The notes under the pieces were generated by a model. That model had not been told where the DNA came from. It searched no databases and saw only the letters and a program-made list of their open reading frames with translations. This document shows positions 26,390 through 35,430 of a DNA stretch of 64,000 nt, one piece after another. Each line of letters opens with the position of its first letter. The first letter of the stretch is position 1. Origin of the DNA: Bacillus sp. V59.32b (lineage in GTDB: Bacteria; Bacillota; Bacilli; Bacillales; DSM-1321). A program made the translations under genes and the position numbers. Location of the stretch: assembly GCF_003429085.1 (NCBI RefSeq), contig NZ_QVTC01000049.1:26059-90058 (forward strand), in the 5' to 3' direction.

Positions 26390-27182
26390 GGCGATTAGCC
26401 TCCCTTCCAAAAAGATGATGGCAAGTTTATTTTACCAGAACAAACGTTCTTAAGCAACATATACGCTCTTAAAAAAGCAAAATCGAACCATTAACGTGTC
26501 TAAAGATACACCTGGTTCGACCTCACTTTCATCCATCCCTAAAGGAGCGGGCTTTCTTGTTCGGGATATCTGTAAAAGCATTTTGGCTATTAGCGGGAAG
26601 CTTTTTTATTTGCGGGTTGTCCACAAGCGGCTTAATTGGCACTCATTTTATCTCCTATTGTTCCAGCTTTGGCATACCGGCGGTTACGGCAGCAGGATTA
26701 ATTGCTTTTAGGGGCATTTTTGATTTGATCGGCACGACTTTATCTGGCTGGTTATCAGACAGATATGATAACCGGTGGTTACTGTTCTGGTATTACGCAT
26801 TAAGAGGACTGTCCTTATTGTTATTGCCGTTTGCTTTATCGGAAAACTCGATGTTCTTTCTGATTGTATTTGCGGTTTTTTATGGCTTGGATTGGATTGC
26901 CACGGTTCCCCCTACAATCGGGTTGGCGACACAAACATTTGGCGTGGAGAAGAGCGGGATTGTCTATGGCTGGATTTTCGCAGCCCACCAGGCGGGAGCG
27001 GGCGTCGCTGCCTACGGGGGTGGGCTATTGTTTTCCATATTTAATACATACCAATTGGCTTTTTTAATGGCAGGCGTGTTCTGTTTTCTGGGCAGTTTGT
27101 TTGTCATGGGAATAAGGAAAAGTGCAGAAGTATCTGTAGACTCCAAAATAGAAGTGGTGAAATAAGCAGGGCCAAAAACTGT

Positions 27183-27226
27183 GTGAATCCTGATGGCCCC
27201 TCCATACAAGATTCACCCATTTTTTT
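27183..27226 (+). terminator. Terminator after the MFS remnant
   Basis: GTGAATC and GATTCAC close a 20-base loop and lead to CCATTTTTTT. Confidence 0.6.
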
Positions 27227-27281
27227 GATCGTATTTCAAATGGACCAGAATGGGATCCATCTCAGTCAATTTTGCAACAAA

Positions 27282-27533
27282 GTTGATTGGCGAGGATATG
27301 CGAGACTCCTCGAAAATGCATACGCATTTTCCCGTGCGGTTCCTATTCATGGATGATGATTCAACGTCCTGCGGGAAAAGCAGGCCAGTTAACGGAACGT
27401 CGACTAAGATCTGCCACGTCCTTATGTCTTACGTCGACGCCAACACATCCTGTGTAAGTCCCGGAGGCATGCCCTTTGCCGAGAAGGCTGCCGGACTGCC
27501 CGCGGAAAGCGAGCGCCTGGAGCGGAAATCAAC
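27282..27533. repeat. Bacillaceae-type palindromic intergenic repeat (252 bp)
   Basis: It is bounded by GTTGATT (27282-27288) and AATCAAC (27527-27533). The right part CCCGCGGAAAGCGAGCGCC, then TGGAGCGGAAATCAAC, and the inner GAGACTCC and CCTGCGGGAAAAGCAGG are pieces of a GC-rich repeat that I know from many Bacillaceae genomes. Inside are further palindromes: AAAATGC/GCATTTT at about 27315 and two copies of CGTCGAC. A 105-codon frame across it has no RBS and is not a gene. The flanks from 27534 to 27776 show nothing I recognise. Such elements are probably moved by a host or transposon enzyme in trans, but the mechanism is not known to me. Confidence 0.65.
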
Positions 27534-27776
27534 GGATAATCAAAGCTTAAACCAGTTCTTTTGGTGAAGAACTACATTTACTATTAATATGGTAATTTCT
27601 AATATCTTACATATGCAGAAATTAAAAGGATTTTAAGAAGGTTATGTGGAAAGTATCTTGAAGAGTATTTGAACATAACCTCATCCTCCGTATATTTCCA
27701 TAGTGTTGCCTCCTAAATGTTGTCAAAAGACTTCGTATATGCTTTATTTTAAAACTAACGAAAGAAGGTATTGAAT

Positions 27777-28238
27777 GTGAATGGAAACTTTTTTGCTGAC
27801 TATAAAAATTATATTGTTTTGCCTGTGGAACAAGAAGTTAGTAAAGAAGAATTTGATCCAAAAGATTATGGCACCTATTATATTCTGACGTTATCCCTCT
27901 ATGATTCTCTGATTTCTAAGTGGAGTGAAGCAACTAAATTCGATATAGACGTAGAAAAAAGTATAAAAACGGTTTTAGAGGAATTCAATAAAAGACATAA
28001 AAGCAAGTATCATCTTCAAATCCTTGAACTGGAAATTGATAAATCTTATTTCGTACTGGCTTTATCTTGTAAAAATGAAATGGAAAATCAAGAAGGGATG
28101 GACCGGATTCCATACATCGTGGAAAAGAGGCTTTCCAACCCTTTTTATACGGGCCAATGCTGGTTTAAGCTCGTCGGCCAAAGAGGGAGAATGTCCCGTA
28201 AACTTTTTTGCTTTTCATTCAAGGAATATACCATGTGA
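27777..28238 (+). CDS. Hypothetical protein (153 aa)
   Basis: I do not recognise this protein. It begins GTG (NGNFFADYKNYIVLPV) eight bases after AGAAGG; a TTG two codons earlier is too close to that site. It is acidic and mostly helical or mixed, with KEEFDPKDYGTYYILTLSLYDSLISKW, a central KSIKTVLEEFNKRHKSKYHLQ, and a C-terminal basic patch (GQRGRMSRKLFCFSF). No signal peptide or membrane segment is visible. It stands alone between the palindromic repeat and a bidirectional terminator, next to a CAP-domain gene on the other strand. Codon use is normal for the window. Confidence 0.6.
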   Translation: MNGNFFADYKNYIVLPVEQEVSKEEFDPKDYGTYYILTLSLYDSLISKWSEATKFDIDVEKSIKTVLEEFNKRHKSKYHLQILELEIDKSYFVLALSCKNEMENQEGMDRIPYIVEKRLSNPFYTGQCWFKLVGQRGRMSRKLFCFSFKEYTM

Positions 28239-28304
28239 TTTATCCCCGGGAGATGAATTCCTGCTCGTATACATTTAAATACTGAGAAGAAAGCGAGAAA
28301 AATA

Positions 28305-28348
28305 AAAAAGCTGTGTTGATTCTGTTAGAATCACACAGCTTATTTTTT
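28305..28348. terminator. Bidirectional terminator
   Basis: AAGCTGTG-TTGATTCT pairs with AGAATCA-CACAGCTT, with an A-run before and a T-run after, so it can serve the hypothetical gene and the convergent CAP-domain gene. Confidence 0.8.
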
Positions 28349-29490
28349 TATTTTGAATAAAAGTTTTCCGTATAATAAGGTCGTGCTTTATCGTCAAAGG
28401 CAACTCCGACCCCTAATCGCTCAAAGTCTTTCTTTAATATATTTTCCCGGTGCCCCATTGAGTTCATCAAGCCTTCGTGAGCGAAGATGCTGCTAAACTG
28501 GCCGGATGCAAGATTTTCTCCTGCGACCGTGAAGAATACGTCATCTTCCTTCATTCGATCGAACGGGGATTGCCCTTTCGGATTGGTATGATTAAAGTAT
28601 TGATTTTCAGCCATATCGGTACTGTGATCACGGGCGGTTCCTCTAACATGGTTATCCCATGTCAGGATGGGCAAGTCATGATTGACCCTTGTCGCATTGG
28701 TGACGTCGAACAGTTGATACTCAAGGCCCTCCATTAACTGTTTGCTTCCCTCTGTATAAAAATCTTTCTTGTTTTGTTCAAGGCCTTTACTTACAATCTG
28801 AATCGAAGTTAACGTATTGTTTTGATGCTTATCAAAAAACACAGTGACATAGCTGCCATCTATTAAAAACATTTCGTAATCCCTGTTTGCTTCAAATTGA
28901 TAGTAGGCCATGCCCTTGCGGATTTTTGTAAGAGGTTCACCTAATTGTTGGAGAACGGATTCCTTAGGGCTCCCCTTCTTTAGTCCTTGTGTAGATGCGA
29001 TTAAATCCTGGTTCGTGTATAAGCCGGCAACTTTATTATTTTTATCGTAAGCTGCCATGATAAAGTTTTGATAATTTGTATGATACGTGTCCCACTTGAT
29101 TCCATATTCATTATAGGATGAACGTTTTGCCGCTCCAAGCTGCTTTTCAACGTCTTCTTTTGAATCGCCAAGCCCAATATTATGAATGGTGAAAACATCT
29201 TCAACTGGTGTCGTCAAAGTGGGCTTATCAATTTGTTCGGCTTCCGATTCTTGCTCCGCTTCCGGAAGCTGTTCTAATGCTTTATCAAACTGTCCCAGCA
29301 ACTGAGTAAATCCGCCGTGTATTGTATCGATTGCAGCGGCGAAATCAGGGTTGTCATGGATCGCTTTAAATTCGGATTCTATCTTTTCCACTGCACTGTG
29401 AAAGCCTGTTTGATCAACAGGTTTTCCTAAGAAAGACCAAGAAGCGAATACAACCAACGAAAGTGATATGATAAGAAATAAACGCCTCAA
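28348..29490 (-). CDS. CAP-domain protein with CAP-associated domain (YlbC-like)
   Basis: A 380-residue membrane-anchored or secreted protein. The N-terminus (RRLFLIISLSLVVFASWSFLG) is a signal anchor. Residues about 100-240 form the CAP-associated N-terminal domain with two related halves (IGLGDSKEDVEKQLGAAKR and LKKGSPKESVLQQLGEPLTK). The C-terminal 130 residues are the CAP/SCP domain, with NATRVNHDLPILTWDNHVRGTARDHSTDMAENQYFNHTNP and GHRENILKKDFERLGVGV. It matches Bacillus YlbC in layout. Bacterial CAP proteins act at the cell envelope, but their biochemical job is mostly unknown. I start at TTG 29490 because GGAGGAG lies seven bases upstream; in-frame ATG codons at 29514 and 29526 lack a good site. 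Confidence 0.83.
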   Translation of the reverse strand: MRRLFLIISLSLVVFASWSFLGKPVDQTGFHSAVEKIESEFKAIHDNPDFAAAIDTIHGGFTQLLGQFDKALEQLPEAEQESEAEQIDKPTLTTPVEDVFTIHNIGLGDSKEDVEKQLGAAKRSSYNEYGIKWDTYHTNYQNFIMAAYDKNNKVAGLYTNQDLIASTQGLKKGSPKESVLQQLGEPLTKIRKGMAYYQFEANRDYEMFLIDGSYVTVFFDKHQNNTLTSIQIVSKGLEQNKKDFYTEGSKQLMEGLEYQLFDVTNATRVNHDLPILTWDNHVRGTARDHSTDMAENQYFNHTNPKGQSPFDRMKEDDVFFTVAGENLASGQFSSIFAHEGLMNSMGHRENILKKDFERLGVGVAFDDKARPYYTENFYSK

Positions 29491-29878
29491 TTTTTCTCCT
29501 CCATTTCTCCTCATTATTCTACCCAAATTGATGCCATGTAGAAACCTAAAAGATGTGTGTATGATTAAAGGGAGAGTGACATTTTTAATGAAAAGAAAAT
29601 AAACGGGTTAAGGATAGACTTTTTGTATCGATTGCCAAGCGGGCAGGGTTTGGGGTATCTATTCGATCGGTGAGTTTAACTTATATAGAAAAAAAGTATA
29701 CTACATTACATAATAAGGAGTATACGAGAATTCAGCAAATAAAAGTGCTCGGTGACGAGGGGATGGAGTATAAATCCCTAAAATCCATTGTGATGTTCCT
29801 TTATTTTTGATATGTTAAAAATAAACATAAAAAAGTGCCGATGATTTCTAGCATATGTCACTAAGGGGTACCAGAGCC
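29491..29878. other. Intergenic region, no supported gene
   Basis: 388 bases between the divergent CAP-domain and PAS-GGDEF-EAL genes. It is expected to hold both promoters. A short protein-like stretch at about 29700-29800 (EYTRIQQIKVLGDEGMEYKSLKS) has no good start and may be a remnant. Confidence 0.4.
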
Positions 29879-32110
29879 ATGAGAAACAATCATTCTAGAA
29901 AAATAATCTTTATTTTTGGTTTTGTCTTTTTTATATACATACTGAACGAGTTAGCAGTCACCTTCTTTTCTTCAAAGAAAATAATAGGGTACGTGTTTGA
30001 TATTGTCATTTTTCTGGCAGTCCTGTCTATTATTTTTTATCTGCTCGAAACGATAGATAAGGCAAATAAAGATCTGCAAAAAAACAAACAGAGATTGAAA
30101 AATATTTTTGACACACTGGATATTGCGGTATGGTCTCACGATTTAAAGTCGGATACTTTATTAATTACCCCAGAAATTGTGAAGCTATATGGAAGTTCGG
30201 TAGAAGATTTCTATCAGGATTTAGCGCTTTGGAAAAAAGTCATCCATCCTGACGATCTAAATATCTTGGCCGAAAGGGAAGAGAAAATCGCGCTTGGGGA
30301 AATCGTCACAAGCATCTATCGGATCATCCGCCCTGATGGAGACATCCGCTGGATACAGGACCGGGGTATCCCAACGATTGATGGAAATGGTGAATTGGTG
30401 TATTTCAGTAGTGTACTAGTGGATATAACCAACAGGAAAGAAAGTGAAGAGCGCTATCGCACTTTAGTGGAAATGTCACCTGACATTATAGCTGTCTACA
30501 GCAGAGGGAAAATTGATTATATTAATGAGTCCGGCTTTAAACTGTTTGGGGCATCCAATTCAGATGAGCTGATGGGCGAGCCGATTGGAAAGATTATCCC
30601 TGATTCGATTTTGAAACAAATTAAAAAAAGCGATTTAACCTTTGACGATAATTTCGAACGAAAAATGAGGTTTGAATTTCAAGGGTTACGGCTTGATAGC
30701 AAGAATTTTGATATGGAAATGACTGTCATGCCTATATTCTATGAAGGCAGAGTGGCGAGGCAAATTGTCGGCAGGGACATTTCCAAGCGGAAAAAAGCAG
30801 AAGCGACAATCAAATATATGGCCTTTTACGACGCTTTAACCGGCCTGCCTAACCGTAATATGTTCAAGATGCATTTAAGCGATGTCTTAAGCTTGCAGGA
30901 AAATCAAATGTTGGCCGTCCTGTTTTTGGATTTGGACAGGTTTAAGATTATTAATGATACAAAAGGACATATAATAGGGGACCGCATCTTAAAAGAGGTC
31001 GCCAAAAGGCTTGGGAAGGCTCTTCTTAACGATGGGATTGTTTCACGCCAGGGCGGGGATGAATTCATTATCTTATTGGAAAATATGGATAAAGAAAAAG
31101 TGGCCAAGGTCGCACAGCGAATCCTTGATGAATTTTCTTTTCCGCTCGAAGTCGATTCCCAAGAGTTTTTTGTCACCCCTAGTATTGGCATCAGTCTGTA
31201 CCCGGGGGATGGATTAGATGAGGAAACATTAATCCAGCATGCGGATACTGCTATGTATCTGGCGAAAGAGCGAGGAAAGAATAAATTTCAATTTTACACT
31301 TCTCAACTCAAGGGATTGTCATCCCATAAGATGGAGATGGAGAATGGATTAAGAAAAGCGTTGGAACAGGACCAGCTAATTCTTCATTATCAGCCTCAGG
31401 TTGAATTGGAAACCGGAGAAATCGCCGGAATAGAAGCATTGATTCGTTGGAAGGATCCTGACAGAGGGTTAGTACCACCATCGGAGTTTATTCCACTGGC
31501 AGAAGAAACAGGGCTCATCGTTCCTCTAGGAAAATGGGTGTTAAATAAGGCTTGTAAGCAAAATAAAGCCTGGCAAAAACTCGGTTTCAAAGCAGTGCCT
31601 ATAGCTGTTAACATTTCCGTTCGCCAGATCCAAGAGGATGATTTTGTCGATTCGGTCATGCAGGTACTGAATGCAACAGGCATGGACGCCCGTTACTTAG
31701 AACTTGAAATTACCGAAAGCATTATGCAGGATATGGAAAGATCAACAGCGATTTTGAACGAATTGAAACATCTAGGCGTGAAAATATCAATTGACGATTT
31801 TGGAAAAGGCTATTCTTCCTTGAGCTATTTGAAACATTTGCCAATCGACAATATCAAAATCGACAAATCCTTCGTCGATGATATTATCGAACATTCCAGC
31901 CAGGGAGCCATGGTCAAAACCATCATCGACATGTGCCACAACTTCCGGTTCACCGTCATCGCAGAAGGCATCGAAAGCCAAGAACAAGTAGCCTTCCTAA
32001 AACGCAACGAATGCACGATAGGCCAAGGCTATTACTTCAGCAAACCCCTATCAAAACAACAAATGGAAGACCTGCTCTCGAGCGGCGTTTTCTCTAAATG
32101 GAAATCATAA
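29879..32110 (+). CDS. PAS-GGDEF-EAL cyclic-di-GMP protein
   Basis: A 743-residue membrane protein that should make and/or break cyclic di-GMP. Order: two N-terminal membrane helices (IIFIFGFVFFIYIL and IIGYVFDIVIFLAVLSIIFYLL), two PAS domains (about 70-185 and 190-310, the first ending FSSVLVDITNRKESEERY), GGDEF domain (about 315-475) and EAL domain (about 490-735). The diguanylate cyclase signature is intact (RQGGDEF, residues 392-396) and so is the phosphodiesterase signature (EAL at 519-521, with DDFGKGYSSLSYLKHLP and EGIESQEQ). So both activities are possible; which dominates cannot be read. ATG at 29879 is preceded by AAGGGG; in-frame codons up to 29855 precede that site. Terminator at 32127. 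Confidence 0.92.
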   Translation: MRNNHSRKIIFIFGFVFFIYILNELAVTFFSSKKIIGYVFDIVIFLAVLSIIFYLLETIDKANKDLQKNKQRLKNIFDTLDIAVWSHDLKSDTLLITPEIVKLYGSSVEDFYQDLALWKKVIHPDDLNILAEREEKIALGEIVTSIYRIIRPDGDIRWIQDRGIPTIDGNGELVYFSSVLVDITNRKESEERYRTLVEMSPDIIAVYSRGKIDYINESGFKLFGASNSDELMGEPIGKIIPDSILKQIKKSDLTFDDNFERKMRFEFQGLRLDSKNFDMEMTVMPIFYEGRVARQIVGRDISKRKKAEATIKYMAFYDALTGLPNRNMFKMHLSDVLSLQENQMLAVLFLDLDRFKIINDTKGHIIGDRILKEVAKRLGKALLNDGIVSRQGGDEFIILLENMDKEKVAKVAQRILDEFSFPLEVDSQEFFVTPSIGISLYPGDGLDEETLIQHADTAMYLAKERGKNKFQFYTSQLKGLSSHKMEMENGLRKALEQDQLILHYQPQVELETGEIAGIEALIRWKDPDRGLVPPSEFIPLAEETGLIVPLGKWVLNKACKQNKAWQKLGFKAVPIAVNISVRQIQEDDFVDSVMQVLNATGMDARYLELEITESIMQDMERSTAILNELKHLGVKISIDDFGKGYSSLSYLKHLPIDNIKIDKSFVDDIIEHSSQGAMVKTIIDMCHNFRFTVIAEGIESQEQVAFLKRNECTIGQGYYFSKPLSKQQMEDLLSSGVFSKWKS

Positions 32111-32126
32111 ATACATTCATAAAATG

Positions 32127-32164
32127 AAGAGTTGCCTTGCTGTCTCAGCCGGCAACTCTTTTTC
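32127..32164. terminator. Terminator shared by the GGDEF-EAL gene and the SE1832-type gene
   Basis: AAGAGTTGCC and GGCAACTCTT form a 10-bp stem, followed by TTTTTC on the plus strand. Confidence 0.82.
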
Positions 32165-32166
32165 AT

Positions 32167-32352
32167 TCATTTTTCCTTTAACTCATCCAGCTGTTGATAA
32201 AGCGATTTCAGTTCAATTTCGATGTCGTTAAGCTGCTTTTCCAGAGGAGAGATATTCCCGCCTACGGATTCCATACGTTCCAGGTCATTTTGTAGGCGTA
32301 TGTAGTCCGCTTTTATGTCTTGGATTTTGTATTCTAGTTCGGATTTGGTCAT
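32167..32352 (-). CDS. SE1832-family small coiled-coil protein
   Basis: A 61-residue all-helical protein (MTKSELEYKIQDIKADYIRLQNDLERMESVG then PLEKQLNDIEIELKSLYQQLDELKEK) with heptad spacing in both halves. This pattern matches the small SE1832 family found in Staphylococcus and Bacillus, of unknown function. ATG at 32352 has GAGGTG nine bases upstream; an ATG three codons earlier overlaps the RBS. It ends just before the terminator shared with the GGDEF-EAL gene. It is the last ordinary chromosomal gene before the AT-rich island. Confidence 0.75.
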   Translation of the reverse strand: MTKSELEYKIQDIKADYIRLQNDLERMESVGGNISPLEKQLNDIEIELKSLYQQLDELKEK

Positions 32353-32793
32353 GGGTTGCACCTCGATTCTTTATGGTTTGAGCAATGATGTAGTTGTGCT
32401 TCATAAAATGCTCATAAGATAACAGTATCAAGATCTATATACTGTTATTAGAATTATTCATGCATTTAAAACAAGTGTTCAAAAAACTTAAAGTAGAATT
32501 GTATTACAAGTACGGGATTATTAATCAATATGTTTAGCTGTTTCAAAAAAACTATAAATTTCAATATAATTGGTTTAATAATCAATATACAGAGTGTAAG
32601 TCCTTTAATAAATTAGTGCAATAAATAATGAATAAGATATAAAGCAAAACTTTAGAGTAATTTAAACAGTCATCAAGAAATCCTTGTAAAATAGATATAT
32701 TATGAAAAAAAGAATAATGGTATAGTTTTATTAATATTAAAATATTTAAAGATCTATATCCAGTTTCTAGACTTTTCAGAAGGGGGAATGGAC
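32353..32793. other. AT-rich intergenic stretch at the island's left edge
   Basis: About 440 bases, clearly more AT-rich than the genes to its left, with no supported gene. It probably holds the promoter of the defence operon; several TATAAT-like boxes exist but none with a convincing -35 partner. I see no direct repeat or tRNA end that would mark an attachment site. Confidence 0.45.
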
Positions 32794-35430
32794 TTGCGCT
32801 TTTCAATTAACTCTAGAGTTCTAGAGCATTTAGGGAAAGATTTAATTACTAGTGATGAAATTGCTGTAACAGAATTGATGAAGAATGCTTATGATGCAGG
32901 GGCTAAACTTGTTACAATGCATCTGATTAATACTGATATAACTGAGGTAGAATATGATAAAAATTTTCAAACCCCAGTATCAACTGAAGTTAAATCACTT
33001 ATTCAAGAATTGGAAAAGAAAGACGGGCGTATCATTGTTATTGAAGACAATGGTGATGGTATGTCGCGACAAGATTTAGAAAATGGATTTTTTACTATTG
33101 GTACTGACATAAAGAAGAAACGAAAAGAAGCTAAATTAGTAGATAACCAAAGATTGCCACTTGGGGAAAAGGGAATAGGTCGGTTAGCAGCACAACGTTT
33201 AAGTAAATTATTAATACTAGAAACGACTAATTTAAGCTCTAATGTTACTCATGTTGTATGTATTAATTGGGATAATTTTATGAATCAGAATCTATCGCTT
33301 GATAAAATAGATATGGATTATTTTGAGTATCCTAAGCAAGCCAAAAAGTATACACGCCTGTGGCTTGTAGATTTGAACATTCAATTCAATGATTTTGTAA
33401 GAGATTTAAGGTCAACACAGTTAAATATTTTTGAAGAAGATGAAGAGCAAGATACCTCAGAACTATTAACTTTGAAAGAAAATTTACTATCTTCGTTAAG
33501 CTTTTTATTATCTCCATTTGATAATGCAGTTGAAGATTTTGATATTGAAATATTTTTAAATGAGGACAAAGTACATGTATCCTTCAAAAATGAGGCAATA
33601 AAAGTATCAGAGAGTGAACATAGTTTTACCCTTAATAATGTAAATGGTGGGTTACAACTTAATTTAAGTTTGAAATTAAATCCTTGGTATATAGAGAGAA
33701 TTCATCAAGGTTTGGTAGGTAAAGATTTATTTAACGATTGGCGCAAGACACCTCTCGAATATAAAGAGTTACTAGAGAAATATCAGGAAAAATATAATAA
33801 AAGTTTAAATGCAATATTCTCCAATGAACAAATTGTTCGAATTTTTAAAGAAATAAGTGTTGATCCTCTAAAGGATATTTCTCCAATTGAAGGAAAAGTG
33901 TACTCCTTTAAAAGGGAACAGTCATATGCTTCGATGGCAATTCAAGCAGCAAAGGAAACGAAACAGATTAGCTTGGATTATAATATACGTTCTATTCGTG
34001 GCTTTTTGGCTTCAAATAATGGAATTAAGCTATATAGGGGGAAATACCGAATAGCAACACTGGGGGACAAAGAAAGTGATTGGTTGCATTTACAACAAGC
34101 CAGAACTAAGGGACAACAATTTTTTAGATTTGAACTGGGAAATGTTATTGGATATGTAAAAATAAATGATCCCTACCAAGACTTTATTAAAGAGACTAGT
34201 TCCCGTTTGAATTTAACTGATAATCCTCAATCTAAATCAATGTTTCATTTTCTTGAGAAAGTCTATAATGAACAGTTTTATAGATTTAGCCAATCGGCTT
34301 ATTATATTACTCGTGATATCTTAAATGATGAAGGAATGTTACCATCACGTCCATTTGATAAATTAAAAGAAAAGGTAAATGAAACTGAGAAGAAGGCAAA
34401 TTCAAGCAAACAACAATTGAAAAATTTCGAAGGATTAATTACGAAAATACAAGATATTGGTAAAATAGATAATCAAGACAAAATGGCTAAGGCAGATGAG
34501 ATTTTAAATAATATATCTTCTGCAGGTAAATTATTTAAGGAAACGTTAGAAGATACACTTATTAAGCTTGATGAACAAAAAGTTTTGGTTAAACAAGTCG
34601 AACATGAAAAACAACTTATTGAGCTTGAAGCGTACAATAACTATAAACTAATGGCAAATGGTTTAATTACAGAGGTATTAACTCATGAGCTTCATTCAAT
34701 TCTAACAAATTTAGAAAACGTAAAAGATAATGAAATTCATTTTACAGCAATTGAAGACCTTATACTAAAGAACAAACAATTTGACCTTTATTCAACGCAT
34801 TTAAATCCCATTAAAGAACAAACCATGTTTTTTAATGAACGAATTAGTGATTTAAGTCACTTTTATGCTTTTTTGGAGAAAACGTTCTTATATAATGGAA
34901 CTATTCAGGACTTTGAAGAAGAGAATATTCATAAATTTCTCTCTGATTTGGAGAAGCGTTTAAAAACACGGTTAAATGAATCTAATCTGGACTTACAGTA
35001 TGAAGATATTAATATGGATTGGTTAGTACCGAGAGGAGTATTGATTCATATCTTCTATAATTTGATTGATAACTCAATTTATTGGATTAAAGAAAGGAGA
35101 ATTAAGCAAAAGAAAGATATTAGTCTCAAACCAAGTGGAACAGATTTTATTAGAATAAAAAAAATAGATGATGATACCATCTATTATTTTGACTCTGGTA
35201 CTGGTATTATCCCCAAAATGGAAAATACTCTTTTCCAACCTTTAGAGTCAGGCAAAGACCGTAATGGACGAGGTATGGGTCTGTATATAGTTAGACAGTT
35301 ACTACGTTCATTTGATGCGGATATTATACTACTTCCTGATAGGAATAAATACGGTAATCGTTACATCTTTGCTATTTATAACAATAATTTGGAGAGAGAC
35401 AATGGAAACCACAACAGAAATAAAGGATAA
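32794..35430 (+). CDS. Dual-GHKL ATPase of a defence operon (MORC-like N-domain, kinase-like C-domain)
   Basis: An 878-residue cytosolic protein with two GHKL ATP-binding domains. The N-terminal one resembles MutL/Hsp90/MORC-type ATPases: N-box DEIAVTELMKNAYDAGA (Glu27, Asn31), G1 IEDNGDGM (Asp85), G2 LGEKGIGRLAAQRL. The C-terminal one resembles a histidine kinase: H-box-like VLTHELHSILTNLENV (His near 631), N-box IFYNLIDNSIYWIKE, G1 YFDSGTGIIP and G2 GRGMGLYIVRQLL (about 825). A coiled-coil (about 530-620) precedes the H-box. No membrane segment or response element is seen. Bacterial GHKL ATPases of MORC/paraMORC type are known beside restriction-modification genes, as here. Start: TTG at 32794, seven bases after AAGGGGG; ATG at 32788 is too close. 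It overlaps the next gene by 29 bases. Confidence 0.8.
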   Translation: MRFSINSRVLEHLGKDLITSDEIAVTELMKNAYDAGAKLVTMHLINTDITEVEYDKNFQTPVSTEVKSLIQELEKKDGRIIVIEDNGDGMSRQDLENGFFTIGTDIKKKRKEAKLVDNQRLPLGEKGIGRLAAQRLSKLLILETTNLSSNVTHVVCINWDNFMNQNLSLDKIDMDYFEYPKQAKKYTRLWLVDLNIQFNDFVRDLRSTQLNIFEEDEEQDTSELLTLKENLLSSLSFLLSPFDNAVEDFDIEIFLNEDKVHVSFKNEAIKVSESEHSFTLNNVNGGLQLNLSLKLNPWYIERIHQGLVGKDLFNDWRKTPLEYKELLEKYQEKYNKSLNAIFSNEQIVRIFKEISVDPLKDISPIEGKVYSFKREQSYASMAIQAAKETKQISLDYNIRSIRGFLASNNGIKLYRGKYRIATLGDKESDWLHLQQARTKGQQFFRFELGNVIGYVKINDPYQDFIKETSSRLNLTDNPQSKSMFHFLEKVYNEQFYRFSQSAYYITRDILNDEGMLPSRPFDKLKEKVNETEKKANSSKQQLKNFEGLITKIQDIGKIDNQDKMAKADEILNNISSAGKLFKETLEDTLIKLDEQKVLVKQVEHEKQLIELEAYNNYKLMANGLITEVLTHELHSILTNLENVKDNEIHFTAIEDLILKNKQFDLYSTHLNPIKEQTMFFNERISDLSHFYAFLEKTFLYNGTIQDFEEENIHKFLSDLEKRLKTRLNESNLDLQYEDINMDWLVPRGVLIHIFYNLIDNSIYWIKERRIKQKKDISLKPSGTDFIRIKKIDDDTIYYFDSGTGIIPKMENTLFQPLESGKDRNGRGMGLYIVRQLLRSFDADIILLPDRNKYGNRYIFAIYNNNLERDNGNHNRNKG

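Larger units (their letters stand above)
25042..26571 (-). mobile_element. IS200/IS605-type element carrying only tnpB
   Basis: The element runs 1530 bp and lies with its tnpB on the minus strand. On that strand the left end follows TTTTAC (target TTAC at 26572-26575) and the right end closes with a stem-loop and TCAA (25042-25045), the cleavage signals known for IS605-type elements. Removing it restores the MFS reading frame exactly, and there is no target duplication, as expected for this family. There is no tnpA for a Y1 transposase, so it must be moved by an enzyme supplied in trans, like IS1341-type relatives. Confidence 0.88.
24361..27165 (+). pseudogene. MFS transporter gene split by a TnpB element
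   Basis: Part one (24361-25041) encodes MKKIHYGWMILVVTFFSII onward, six membrane segments of a major facilitator of the oxalate/formate or monocarboxylate type, with LGILTASTATGQLILLP. Part two (26572-27165) continues with VKAFWLLAGSFFICGLSTSG and the last six segments. The two parts are separated by a 1530-bp element. Joining base 25041 to 26572 gives one uninterrupted frame of 424 residues (681 + 594 bases), so the break is purely the insertion. As it stands, translation of part one runs into the element and stops at 25113. The second half could only be made from an internal start and would lack six helices. The intact allele would be a 12-helix carboxylate-type transporter. Confidence 0.9.

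Noticed and set aside
27250..27567. A 105-codon frame across the palindromic repeat
   Set aside because: No RBS, Cys/Ser-rich random-looking translation, and the DNA is explained by the intergenic repeat.
32353..32793. Possible attachment site or tRNA end at the left edge of the defence island
   Set aside because: I found no tRNA-like fold and no direct repeat matching the right edge near 41.6 kb.
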